From Microbacterium sp. zg-Y818 (lineage in GTDB: Bacteria > Actinomycetota > Actinomycetes > Actinomycetales > Microbacteriaceae): a stretch of 64,000 nt of DNA. The stretch lies in the NCBI RefSeq assembly GCF_030246905.1, contig NZ_CP126741.1, positions 62,001 through 126,000 of the forward strand, written 5' to 3'. The notes beneath the pieces were generated by a model, which ran no database searches, was not told the DNA's origin, and saw only the letters and a list, made by a program, of their open reading frames with translations. Below, in pieces: positions 38,177 to 48,945 of the stretch (the first letter of the stretch is position 1; each line of letters begins with the position of its first letter). The translations under genes and the position numbers were made by a program.

Positions 38177-39484
38177 GTGAAATCACGCGCACTGCGACGC
38201 ACCGCCCTGCTGGCGGGCGTTGCGACCACAGCAATCGTCCTGGCCGGCTGTGCCGGCGGCGCCGACGCCGGCGACTCGACCGAGGGCGACGGACCCGTCA
38301 CCATCACGGTCGCCACCTTCAACGACTTCGGCTACGCGCCCTTCATCGAAGAGTTCATGAAGGAGAACCCCGACATCAAGGTCGTGGAGAAGATCTCGGG
38401 TGGCTCGGACGAGTCCCGCGAGAACATGCTCAACTTCCTCGGCCAGGACTCGGGTCTGTCTGACATCGAAGCCGTCGAGGTCGACTGGCTCAGCGAGCTG
38501 ATGCAGTATTCCGACCGCTTCGTGGATCTGACCGACCCGGAGCTGGAGGGTCGCTGGATCGATTGGAAGCAGTCCCAGGCCACCGACGCCGAGGGCCGTG
38601 TGATCGGCTACGGAACCGACATCGGGCCGCAGGGCATCGCGTACCGTGCGGACCTCGTCGAGGCGGCGGGGCTGCCCAGCGAGCGTGAAGCTTTCGCCGA
38701 GTACCTCGGTGGCGCCGACGCGACGTGGGACCGGTACTTCGAGGTCGGAGCGGAGTTCGTCGCGAATTCCCCGACCGGAGCCACCTGGTTCGACACGGTG
38801 CAGGGTGTCTACATGGCCCAGGTCAACCAGCTCGAGAACGCCTACGAAGAGAACGACGGCACGCCGATCGACCTCGAGGGCAGCGATGTCGAGGAGATCT
38901 TCACGACGATCCTCGAGCACGGCACCGAGGGCGGTCAGTCCGCGGGTGTCGGCCAGTGGACGGGTGACTGGGACGCCTACTACAACAAGGACGACGGCTT
39001 CGCCACGATCATGGCACCGGGCTGGATGCTCAACATCATCAAGGACCGCGCCGGTGCCGACTTCGCGGGCTGGGACATCGCGGATGTGCTTCCCGGTGGC
39101 GGCGGCAACTGGGGCGGCGCGTTCCTGACCGTCCCGACGCAGAGCAAGCACCCCGAAGAGGCCAAGAAGCTGGCGGCGTACCTGACCTCCCCCGAGGTCC
39201 AGCTGCAGCTCTTCCTCAACCAGGGCACCCTCCCCTCGACGGTCGAGGCGTTGGCCTCTGAGGAGTTGAAGGGCGCGACCGACGAGTGGTTCAACAACGC
39301 GCCGGTGGGTCAGATCCTCTCGAACCGTGCTGACGCCGTGACGGTCGTGCCGTACAAGGGCGCGAGCTACAAGAAGATCCACGACGTCATCGTCAACGGC
39401 ATGAACCGTGTCGACGTGGAGAAGACGCAGGGCATCGACGAGTCCTGGGACCAGGTGCTGTCCGAGCTGGGCTCACTGAACTAA
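38177..39484 (+). CDS. Sugar ABC transporter substrate-binding lipoprotein (family 1)
   Basis: The 435-residue protein has a signal peptide with lipobox VLAGC (Cys25), an acidic linker and a family-1 solute-binding domain: ITVATFNDFGYAPFIEEFMKENPDIKVVEKISGG, and a C-terminal WFNNAPVGQILSNRADAV block. It captures an oligosaccharide for the CUT1-type permeases encoded downstream. A GGAGTGA ribosome site lies before the ATG. Two LacI operators lie upstream. Its glycosidase partners suggest a xyloglucan-type sugar, not shown by the protein itself. Confidence 0.92.
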   Translation: MKSRALRRTALLAGVATTAIVLAGCAGGADAGDSTEGDGPVTITVATFNDFGYAPFIEEFMKENPDIKVVEKISGGSDESRENMLNFLGQDSGLSDIEAVEVDWLSELMQYSDRFVDLTDPELEGRWIDWKQSQATDAEGRVIGYGTDIGPQGIAYRADLVEAAGLPSEREAFAEYLGGADATWDRYFEVGAEFVANSPTGATWFDTVQGVYMAQVNQLENAYEENDGTPIDLEGSDVEEIFTTILEHGTEGGQSAGVGQWTGDWDAYYNKDDGFATIMAPGWMLNIIKDRAGADFAGWDIADVLPGGGGNWGGAFLTVPTQSKHPEEAKKLAAYLTSPEVQLQLFLNQGTLPSTVEALASEELKGATDEWFNNAPVGQILSNRADAVTVVPYKGASYKKIHDVIVNGMNRVDVEKTQGIDESWDQVLSELGSLN

Positions 39485-39493
39485 TCCGCTGTC

Positions 39494-39525
39494 GGATCCC
39501 GCCCGGTACCTCCCGGGCGGGATCC
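39494..39525 (+). terminator. Intercistronic hairpin (attenuator-like) after the binding-protein gene
   Basis: A 13-bp perfect stem GGATCCCGCCCGG / CCGGGCGGGATCC with a 6-nt loop lies 10 nt past the stop and before the permease genes, in the middle of the operon. It can protect or partly stop the transcript so that more binding protein than permease is made. Confidence 0.7.
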
Positions 39526-39599
39526 GCCACCGGTCGGCGGGTCGATCGCCCGCCGCCCATCGTCTATCACTCCTCCTCGCCACGGATCGGAACTCACTG

Positions 39600-40583
39600 A
39601 TGAGCAGCACGACGGCCCCCGCAGAGCCGGCCTCCCGCGCCCGGCCTAACAACGACGGCGGAGGGTTCCGCCAGACCCTCGCCAAGTGGGATTTCAAGGC
39701 CTCGCCTTACCTCTACATCGCCCCGTTCTTCATACTGTTCGGGATCTTCGGCCTTGCTCCGCTGATCTACACGGCGTGGGTTGCGGTTCACGACTGGCAC
39801 ATCATCGGCGGCCAGGGTGACTTCGTCGGACTCGACAACTTCACGGCGATCCTCGGCCAGGCGATGTTCTGGAAGTCGGTGTTCAACACCATCTCGATCT
39901 TCCTGATCGCCACCATCCCGCAGCTGCTGGCAGCGATCTTCATCGCCGCCGCCCTGGACAACAATCTGCGCGCGGGTACGTTCTGGCGCATGGGCGTGCT
40001 GCTGCCCTTCGTCGCGGCGCCGGTGGCGGTTGCGATCATCTTCTCCAACCTCTTCGGCAACGAGTTCGGCCTCATCAACAACATCCTCCAGAGCATCGGC
40101 CTGGACCCGATCCGGTGGACAGGCGAGCTCTCGAGCCACGTCGCCATCGCCACGATGGTCAACTTCCGGTGGACCGGGTACAACGCCCTGATCCTCCTGG
40201 CCGGGATGCAGGCGATTCCCCGTGACCTCTACGAAGCGGCGACGATCGACGGCGCCGGGCGCATGCGCCAGTTCTTCTCGGTCACCATTCCGATGCTGCG
40301 CCCGACGATCATCTTCGTGGTCATCACCTCGACGATCGGCGGTTTGCAGGTCTTCGACGAGGCGAAGATGTTCGGCGGTGGTGGCGGTGGCGGTGGCGGC
40401 ATCGGCGGCGCCGACGGTCAGTGGAAGACGATCACCCTCTTCCTCTGGGAGGTGGGCTGGCGCCAGTCCAACCTCGGACGCTCAGCTGCCATCGCCTGGC
40501 TTCTGTTCCTGTTGATCGTGCTCATCGGTGCCCTCAACTTCTTCATCACCCGCCGTATCTCGTCCTCTGGAGGAAAGCGATGA
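39600..40583 (+). CDS. Sugar ABC transporter permease 1 (MalF-type)
   Basis: The 327-residue integral membrane protein has about six helices, starting near residue 38 (YIAPFFILFGIFGLAPLIYTAWVAV), and an EAA loop around LYEAATIDGAGRMRQFFSVTIPML that meets the ATPase. A run of nine glycines near residues 258-266 (MFGGGGGGGGGIGG) lies in a loop before the last helix; the codons vary (GGT/GGC), and such Gly-rich loops occur in the family. No ATPase gene is in the operon, so a shared MsiK-like ATPase encoded elsewhere is presumably used. Confidence 0.92.
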   Translation: MSSTTAPAEPASRARPNNDGGGFRQTLAKWDFKASPYLYIAPFFILFGIFGLAPLIYTAWVAVHDWHIIGGQGDFVGLDNFTAILGQAMFWKSVFNTISIFLIATIPQLLAAIFIAAALDNNLRAGTFWRMGVLLPFVAAPVAVAIIFSNLFGNEFGLINNILQSIGLDPIRWTGELSSHVAIATMVNFRWTGYNALILLAGMQAIPRDLYEAATIDGAGRMRQFFSVTIPMLRPTIIFVVITSTIGGLQVFDEAKMFGGGGGGGGGIGGADGQWKTITLFLWEVGWRQSNLGRSAAIAWLLFLLIVLIGALNFFITRRISSSGGKR

Positions 40584-41506
40584 GCGCCACGTCTGTCATC
40601 GAAGAGACTGCCGACGTCGTCCCCACGCCGGGTGCGCGTAAGCCGGGGTTCTCCCCGCGACGCAAGGCCTCTCGCAGCTACGGCGAGGGTCGTCGCGCAG
40701 GGTGGTTGACCTATGCGGTCCTCGGCCTCGTGATCGTCATCTCCGCCTTCCCGTTCTACTGGTCGATCGTCGTCGGCAGCTGGACGAACCAGATCATCTA
40801 CTCCAGCGACATCACGCTCACGGTCGGCCCCAACCTCTGGGACTCGATCACCCGCGTCCTCAGTGCCGACATCAACTTCGCCGCAGCGACGCTGAACTCG
40901 ATCATCGTGTCGGCGACGACGTCGCTCTCGGTGGTGCTCTTCTCCACCCTGGCCGGATTCTCGTTCGCCAAGCTGAAGTTCCGCGGCGCCAACGCTCTTC
41001 TGATCGCGGTCATCGCGACGATGGCTGTCCCGACGCAGCTGGGCATCGTGCCGCTCTACCTGCTCATGGGTGAACTCGACCTGCAGGGAAACCTGCTCGC
41101 AGTCATCCTTCCGGGCCTGGTCACCGCGTTCGGCGTGTTCTGGATGACGCAGTACCTTCGTGAAGGTCTGCCGGACGAGCTGATCGACGCAGCCCGCGTC
41201 GACGGCGCGTCGATGATCAAGACGTTCTGGCACGTCGCCCTGCCGGCCGCGCGCCCGGCTGCCGCGATGCTGTTCCTCTTCACATTCGTCGGCAGCTGGA
41301 CCAACTTCTTCTGGCCCTACGTGATCCTCGACAACCGCAACGGCACGCTTCCCGTGGCACTGCAGGGGCTGCAGTCGCAGTACTACACCGACTTCCCGCT
41401 CATCCTCACGGGAGCACTGCTGTCCACTCTGCCGCTGCTCATCATGTTCGTCTTCGTGGGCAAGCAGCTGGTCAGCGGCATCATGGCGGGCGCTGTCAAG
41501 GGCTGA
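40580..41506 (+). CDS. Sugar ABC transporter permease 2 (MalG-type)
   Basis: The 308-residue permease has about six helices and the EAA-type segment DELIDAARVDGASMIKTFWHVALPAARPAA. ATMAVPTQLGIVPLYLLMGEL and GVFWMTQYLREG match the MalG half of CUT1 importers. The ATG overlaps the first permease's stop (ATGA, 40580-40583). An ATPase partner is not encoded here. It is followed by the GH31 gene after 75 bp. Confidence 0.93.
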   Translation: MSATSVIEETADVVPTPGARKPGFSPRRKASRSYGEGRRAGWLTYAVLGLVIVISAFPFYWSIVVGSWTNQIIYSSDITLTVGPNLWDSITRVLSADINFAAATLNSIIVSATTSLSVVLFSTLAGFSFAKLKFRGANALLIAVIATMAVPTQLGIVPLYLLMGELDLQGNLLAVILPGLVTAFGVFWMTQYLREGLPDELIDAARVDGASMIKTFWHVALPAARPAAAMLFLFTFVGSWTNFFWPYVILDNRNGTLPVALQGLQSQYYTDFPLILTGALLSTLPLLIMFVFVGKQLVSGIMAGAVKG

Positions 41507-41581
41507 GCGTCGACCGTTCCCGACGCCGCGTAGGAGTATGGGCGTGTTCATCGCGCCATCTCAGATTGGATTCACCGAGTC

Positions 41582-43896
41582 ATGAAGTTCACCGATGGCC
41601 TCTGGCACGTGCGCCCGGGTGTGGAAGCGCTGTACGCCCAGGAGGCGTATGCGATCGACGTCGAGCCGGAGCGGGTCACCGTTCTCGCACCCACGCGCGT
41701 CATCGCGTCGCGCGGAGACGTGCTGAACCGGCCGACTCTCACCGTGTCGCTGTCCTCGCCCGCTGAGGGTGTGATCGGCGTGCGCGTCAGCCACCACAAG
41801 GGCGGACGGCGCTCGCCCGGCTTCGAGCTCCCCGGTGCCGGCGAGGTCGAGGTGGAGACGTCGGAGGATGCCGAGACGGTGCAATTGCGCTCGGGGTCAC
41901 TGACGGCGCGCCTGAAGCGCGGCACGTCGTTCCAGCTCGATTTCGTGGACGACACCGGAAGGGTGCTGACGTCGGCGGGGTCCAAATCGCTGGCGCACAT
42001 GCGTCTCGCCCCCGACGCCGCGGTGACGACGGAGCCCGCGGGCATCGCCGGTGTCACCGAGACCGGACTCGCCCCGGCGCGCGCCTACACGCTCGCGCAG
42101 CTGGACCTCGCCGTCGGCGAGCTCGTGTACGGGCTCGGCGAACGGTTCGGTCCGCTGGTCAAGAACGGGCAGACCGTCGACATCTGGCACGCCGACGGCG
42201 GCACCTCCAGCGAGCTGGCCTACAAGAACGTCCCCTTCTACCTGACGAACCGCGGGTACGGGGTCTTCGTCAACCAGCCTGAGCACGTGTCCTTCGAGGT
42301 GGCGAGCGAACTGGTCGAGCGCGTGCAATTCGCCACGGCAGGCGAGTCGATCGAGTTCTTCGTGATCGCGGGCCCCACCCCCGCTGACGTGCTGCGCCGC
42401 TACACCGCGCTCACCGGCCGGCCGGCGGCCGTGCCGGACTGGTCCTATGGTCTGTGGCTGTCGACCTCGTTCACGACCGATTACGACGAGGCCACCGTCG
42501 GGAGTTTCATCGACGGGATGGCCGAGCGTGGCATCCCCCTCGAGGCCTTCCATTTCGACTGCTTCTGGATGCGGGAGTTCGAGTGGACGAACCTCGAGTG
42601 GGACCCCCGCACGTTCCCTGACCCGAAGGGCATGCTCGAACGGCTTCATGAGCGCGGGCTTCACGTGTGTGCGTGGATCAACCCGTACATCGCCGAGCGC
42701 AGTGCGCTGTTCGACGAGGGCGCCGAGCTGGGCTACCTCGTGCGGCGTCCGGATGGTTCGGTCTGGCAGTGGGACTGGTGGGTCGCGGGGATGGCCCTGG
42801 TCGACTTCACCAACCCCGACGCGACCCGGTGGTTCCAGGAGAAGCTGCGGGAACTGGTGCGCGGCGGCGTCGACGCGCTGAAGACGGACTTCGGCGAGCG
42901 GATCCCGACCGACGTGGTCTGGCATGACGGAACCGCCCCCGAGACCATGCACAACCTCTACACGCAGCTCTACAACCGCGCAGTCTTCGAGGTCCTCGAA
43001 GAGGAGAAGGGCGCCGGCGAGGCGGTGCTGTTCGCACGGTCGGCCACGGCGGGCGGTCAGCAGTTCCCCGTGCACTGGGGCGGTGACAACTCGTCGTCGT
43101 TCATCTCCATGGCCGAGACGCTGCGCGGAGGGCTGTCCCTCGCCTTCAGCGGGTTCGGATACTGGAGTCACGACATCGGCGGGTTCGAGGGCCTTCCAGA
43201 CGCCGCGGTCTTCAAGCGGTGGGTCGCCTTCGGCGCGCTCTCGAGCCACACGCGCCTGCACGGTTCCACGAGCTACCGCGTGCCGTGGGCATTCGATGAC
43301 GAGGCCGTCGACGTCACTCGGCGCTTCGTCCGTCTGAAGCTCTCCCTCACGCCCTACCTCCGTGCCGCCGGCGACGCAGCGCACACCCAGGGCCTGCCGA
43401 TCATGCGTCCCATGCAGCTCGCCTTCCCGGGCGACCCGGCCGTGGACAACCTCGATCGTCAGTACCTGCTCGGCGGTGATCTGCTCGTCGCCCCCGTGTT
43501 CAGCGCCGTCGGCGACGTGGACTTCTACCTGCCGACCGGGGAATGGACGGACTATTTCACCGGCGAGCAGCTCTCGGGCGGCCGTTGGGTGAGACGGACG
43601 TGCGGCTTCGACGAGATTCCCCTCTACGTGCGAGAGGGTGCGGTCATCCCCGTCAGCGCATATGAGGACACGGCGGAAGACGTCGACCTCGAGGGCCTCA
43701 CGTTGTTCGTGGCCCCGGGCGAGCAGGGAGTCACGACGGTTCGCGTGCGTCCTACCGGCGGGACCGATGTGGAGTACGTGGTCGAACGCACAGCCGATGG
43801 CATCAGCGTGCGCGGACCGGGTACGTTCCGGGTCGCGCCGGTCGGTCGACCCGACCGCGCCGTGACGGCTGTCGACGGGCGGGCGGAGGTTTCGCC

Positions 43897-43900
<4 letters not shown>
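41582..43900 (+). CDS. GH31 alpha-xylosidase (YicI-like)
   Basis: The 772-residue enzyme is highly similar to E. coli YicI: FHFDCFWMREFEWTNLEWDP, GLHVCAWINPYIAERS, GSVWQWDWWVAGMALVDFTNP, nucleophile Asp in KTDFGERIPTD, acid Asp in HWGGDNSSSF, FGYWSHDIGGFEG and SRLHGS-like SHTRLHGSTSYRVPW. The FxxDCFWM and KTDFGE patterns are typical of alpha-xylosidases. It removes terminal alpha-1,6-xylose, as in xyloglucan oligosaccharides or isoprimeverose, in the cytosol (no signal peptide). The GH1 gene overlaps its stop. Confidence 0.95.
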
Positions 43901-45348
<1,448 letters not shown>

Positions 45349-45370
45349 CGGCGACGTCATCGGGAGACGC

Positions 45371-46384
45371 ATGGGCACGGACGAACTGCGAGGCGCCGCC
45401 ACCATCGAGGAGGTCGCCGCTGCCGCGGGGGTCTCGCGGTCGACGGTCTCGCGCGTGGTGAACGGATCGACCGCGGTCAGCCCGTCGGCACTCGAGGCGG
45501 TGAACCGCGCCATCGCCGAGCTGAACTACGTGCCCAATCGGGCTGCACGGTCGCTGGCGAGCAGGCAGACGCTCGCGATCGCATTGGTGGTCCCTGAGGA
45601 CGTCACCCGCTTCTTCGGCGACCCGTTCTTTGCGGCGATCGTGTCGGGCATCAACGCGACCCTCAGCAGGTCGGACTACGTCCTGAACCTCTTCATCGCC
45701 AACGACGACCCGGGCGACAAGACCACCAGCTACCTGCGCAGCGGCGCGGTCGACGGCGCGATCATCGTTTCGCACCACACCAGCGACACGTTCATCGACC
45801 GCATCGCCGCTGCAGTGCCGGTGGTCTACGGCGGCCGGCCCGGCCGGGAGCGCGGGAACGACTACTACGTCGACGTCGACAACGTCGGGGCGGGCATCGC
45901 CGCGACCCGGCACCTCATCGCCCGCGGGCGGCGCAGGCTCGCGACGGTCGCGGGACCGCTGACCATGCCGGCATCCGTCGACCGACTCGAGGGATTCCGT
46001 GCGGCGCTCGCCGAGGCTGGGCTCGAGGAGGTCGGAGTCGAGGGCGGCGACTTCACCGCTCAGGGTGGCCGGGAGGCGACGCAGCGCCTGCTCGAGGCGG
46101 GCGCCCCCTTCGACGGGCTCTTCATCGCCAGTGACCTCATGGCCCGCGGGGCGCTGGTGGCGCTGGACCGCGCAGGGCTGCGCGTTCCGGACGACGTCGC
46201 GATCGTAGGCTTCGACGACTCTCCGGTGGCGGCGACGCTGACTCCGCCCCTGACGACCATGCGTCAGCCGTCGTTCTTGCAGGGCGAGCAGATGGCCGCG
46301 ACGCTGCTGGATCTGCTGGCCGGCCGCAACCCGCGGCGGGTGAAGATGCTCGAGACCGAGCTCGTGGTGCGCGCTTCGACCTGA
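45371..46384 (+). CDS. LacI-family regulator of the oligosaccharide operon
   Basis: The 337-residue protein has helix-turn-helix ATIEEVAAAAGVSRSTVSRVVNGSTAVSP, hinge VPNRAARSLASRQT and the LacI effector domain ending VGFDDSPVAATLTPPLTT. The ATG at 45371 with a GGGAGA site 5-10 nt upstream is preferred over one 42 nt earlier that lies inside the GH1 gene. It is the last gene of the operon and would bind the two operators before the binding-protein gene and be released by a sugar. Confidence 0.92.
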   Translation: MGTDELRGAATIEEVAAAAGVSRSTVSRVVNGSTAVSPSALEAVNRAIAELNYVPNRAARSLASRQTLAIALVVPEDVTRFFGDPFFAAIVSGINATLSRSDYVLNLFIANDDPGDKTTSYLRSGAVDGAIIVSHHTSDTFIDRIAAAVPVVYGGRPGRERGNDYYVDVDNVGAGIAATRHLIARGRRRLATVAGPLTMPASVDRLEGFRAALAEAGLEEVGVEGGDFTAQGGREATQRLLEAGAPFDGLFIASDLMARGALVALDRAGLRVPDDVAIVGFDDSPVAATLTPPLTTMRQPSFLQGEQMAATLLDLLAGRNPRRVKMLETELVVRAST

Positions 46385-46458
46385 CCCGCCCGCCTGCCGC
46401 GCCCGGTCCGCCGCCCCCGCTCTGCCCGCTCCGCCCGCTGCGCCCGCTGAAACGACAA

Positions 46459-46503
46459 CTGGCGGCCGAGACGGTGGGGAACAACCACTGTCTCGGCCGC
46501 CAG
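46459..46503. terminator. Bidirectional terminator, 19-bp stem
   Basis: CTGGCGGCCGAGACGGTGG pairs with CCACTGTCTCGGCCGCCAG (one G-U), loop GGAACAA. It sits between the end of the sugar operon (+) and the end of the permease gene (-). Confidence 0.9.
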
Positions 46504-46549
46504 ATGAGGTCTCACGGTTCGCGTGCGGCGGGCCGTCGCGCGCGGCGGG

Positions 46550-47893
46550 CTACTCCTGCAGGTCGCCGCCCAGCTGGCCGACGGCGGGGAGGGGGCCGCC
46601 GTCGTCGGCGCCGGTGCGGCGCCAGCGGGCGATGGCGTTGCCGCCGTGGTAGATCGCGAGAGCCGCGACGGTGCCGAGCACGATGGCGCCGAACTGCAGC
46701 GAGCCCCAGTCCATCGTGAAGCCGGCGATCGCGATGATGAACGACACCGCGACGGTGTACTGGTTCACCGGGCGGGAGAAGTCCACGCGGTTGTCGACCC
46801 AGATCTTGATGCCGATGACGCCGATCAGGCCGTACAGCGCCGTCGTCACACCGCCGAGCACACCGGCGGGGATCGTGTTGAACAGGGCGCCGATCTTGGG
46901 CGAGAACGCCAGCAGGATCGCCACGATGCCGGCCACCCAGTAGGCCGCGGTCGAGTAGACGCGCGTGGCTGCCATGACGCCGATGTTCTCGCCGTAGGTC
47001 GTCGTGGCCGAACCGCCGAAGCCGCCGGCGAGCATCGTCGCCGCACCGTCGGCGATGAGCGCCCGGCCGGTGTGCTTGTTGATCGAGGGGTCCTCGGTCA
47101 TGGTGGCGACACCGCGCACGTGGCCGACGTTCTCGGCGATCAGCACGAGCACGACGGGGAGGAACATCGGCACGAGCGCCCACGCGGCGGGGTCTGCGAG
47201 ACCGGCCAGGTGGAACTCCGGCAGCCCGATCCACGCCGCCTCGTTGACCGAGGTGAAGTCGATCTGACCAGTGAAGGCGGCCACGAGGTAGCCGACGATG
47301 ACACCGAGGAAGATCGAGATGCGCCCGAGGAACCCGCGGAAGAGCACGCTGAACAGCACGACGGCCACCAGGGTGATGGTGGCCAGCTCCGGCTGCAGGC
47401 GGAAGTTGTCCCACGCGGCGGGGGCGAGGTTGAAACCGATGAGCGCGACGATCGAGCCCGCCACGACGGGCGGCATGAGCTTCTCGATCCAGCCGGTGCC
47501 GACCGCCTGCACGATGAAGCCCACCGCGGCCAGCAGCGCACCGGCCACGACGACGCCCACGAGCGCCTGCGTCAACTGCTGCGGGGTCTCCAGCGCCTGG
47601 CCGCTGTTCAGCGCCGTGATCGGCGCGATGAACGCGAACGACGACCCCAGGTAGCTGGGCAGGCGGTTCTTCGTGATGAGAAGGAACAGCAGCGTCCCGA
47701 GGCCCGAGAACAGCAGCGTCGTCGACACCGGGAAGCCGGTGAGGATCGGCACGAGGAAGGTCGCGCCGAACATCGCCACGACGTGCTGAGCGCCGATGGC
47801 GATGGTGGCGCCCCAGCTCAGACGTTCCTCGGGCTTGACGACGGCTCCGCGTTCGACGTGGCGGCCGTCACCGTGCAGGCGCCAGATGGCCAT
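46550..47893 (-). CDS. Nucleobase:cation symporter-2 family permease (uracil/xanthine permease)
   Basis: The 447-residue protein has about 12-14 membrane helices and the NCS2 pattern: AMFGATFLVPILTGFPVSTTLLFSGLGTLLF, GSSFAFIAPI, ENVGHVRG, and the TTTYGENIGVMAATRVYS signature. UraA-type uracil permeases have this layout, but xanthine or uric acid permeases share it, so no symbol is given. The ATG at 47893 has a GAGGAG site. A GATAAT -10 at 47942-47937 gives a leader of about 37 nt. It is next to purC and fits purine or pyrimidine uptake. Confidence 0.9.
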   Translation of the reverse strand: MAIWRLHGDGRHVERGAVVKPEERLSWGATIAIGAQHVVAMFGATFLVPILTGFPVSTTLLFSGLGTLLFLLITKNRLPSYLGSSFAFIAPITALNSGQALETPQQLTQALVGVVVAGALLAAVGFIVQAVGTGWIEKLMPPVVAGSIVALIGFNLAPAAWDNFRLQPELATITLVAVVLFSVLFRGFLGRISIFLGVIVGYLVAAFTGQIDFTSVNEAAWIGLPEFHLAGLADPAAWALVPMFLPVVLVLIAENVGHVRGVATMTEDPSINKHTGRALIADGAATMLAGGFGGSATTTYGENIGVMAATRVYSTAAYWVAGIVAILLAFSPKIGALFNTIPAGVLGGVTTALYGLIGVIGIKIWVDNRVDFSRPVNQYTVAVSFIIAIAGFTMDWGSLQFGAIVLGTVAALAIYHGGNAIARWRRTGADDGGPLPAVGQLGGDLQE

Positions 47894-47975
47894 GGGACTC
47901 CTCGGGTCAGAAGAACAGGGGGGAAGACGAATCCCATTATCTGGGAAAAACCTGTGAAGTCCTGCGTGTGTGACG

Positions 47976-48899
47976 TCAGATTCCCGTGAGTCGCTCCAGC
48001 AGTTCCTGATATCGCGCGGCGGTGCGTTCGACGACGTCGGCGGGAAGCGGCGGCGGGGTGCCCTGCTTGTCCCAGTTCGCGGCGAGCCAGTCGCGCACGA
48101 TCTGCTTGTCGAAGCTCGCCATGCGCGCGGCGGGGGTGGTGCCGGAGTGCCAGGCCGCGGCATCCCAATAGCGCGACGAATCACTGGTCAGCACCTCGTC
48201 CGCCAGTGTCAGCACGCCCTTGTCGTCGAGGCCGAACTCGAACTTCGTGTCCGCGAGGATGAGCCCGTGCCGCTCGGCAGTGGCGGTGGCGCGGGCGTAG
48301 ATCTCCAACGACGTCGCCCGCAGCTCCTCGGCGCGCTCGCGTCCGACGAGCTCCACGGTCTGGTCGAACGAGATGTTCTCGTCGTGCTCGCCCATCGGCG
48401 CCTTGTAGGCCGGGGTGAAGAGCGGCTCGGGAAGGCGGTCCCCGTCGCCGAGGCCTGCCGGCAGCGGGATGCCGCACACCGTGCCCTGCGCGCGATACTC
48501 GGCCCAGCCCGATCCGGTGAGATAGCCGCGCACGACGCACTCCACCGGCAGCATGTCGAGCGAGCGCACCACCATGGCGCGCCCGGCGACCGCATCGGGC
48601 ACGAGCGAGTGCGGCTCGTCGTCGTTGCCGAGCACCACCGTCGCGGCGAGGTGGTTCGGGATGCCGCGGCCCCCGTCGCCGCGGGCGAGCTGATCGAACC
48701 ACCACAGGCTCAGGGTCGTCAGCAGCACCCCCTTGCCGGGGATGCCGGGCTCGAGCACGTGGTCGAACGCGCTCACGCGGTCGCTGGCGACCACCAGCAC
48801 CCGATCCTCCGATCCCGGGGTGGCGGCGGAGGGGGCGTACAGGTCGCGCACCTTGCCGGAATAGACGTGGCGCCAGCCGGGCAGGTCGGGGGAAGTCAC
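47976..48899 (-). CDS. purC: Phosphoribosylaminoimidazole-succinocarboxamide synthase
   Basis: The 307-residue enzyme makes SAICAR from CAIR, Asp and ATP. HVYSGKVRDLYAP, VASDRVSAFDHVLEPGIPGKGVLLTTLSLWWF and VRGYLTGSGWAEY match PurC. It is of the longer (about 300-residue) class, as in yeast and many actinobacteria. The start is GTG at 48899; a GATAAT -10 box lies 6 nt ahead, so the mRNA is leaderless. It is uncoupled from other pur genes. Confidence 0.95.
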   Translation of the reverse strand: MTSPDLPGWRHVYSGKVRDLYAPSAATPGSEDRVLVVASDRVSAFDHVLEPGIPGKGVLLTTLSLWWFDQLARGDGGRGIPNHLAATVVLGNDDEPHSLVPDAVAGRAMVVRSLDMLPVECVVRGYLTGSGWAEYRAQGTVCGIPLPAGLGDGDRLPEPLFTPAYKAPMGEHDENISFDQTVELVGRERAEELRATSLEIYARATATAERHGLILADTKFEFGLDDKGVLTLADEVLTSDSSRYWDAAAWHSGTTPAARMASFDKQIVRDWLAANWDKQGTPPPLPADVVERTAARYQELLERLTGI

Positions 48900-48945
48900 C
48901 TGCCCATTATCGACGGACGTAGGCCGCCGCTCGCACCGTGGGTCG

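Noticed and set aside
40375..40402. Glycine run in permease 1 as a sequencing error or frameshift
   Set aside because: The frame goes on in normal permease sequence on both sides and Gly codons vary, so it is a real Gly-rich loop.
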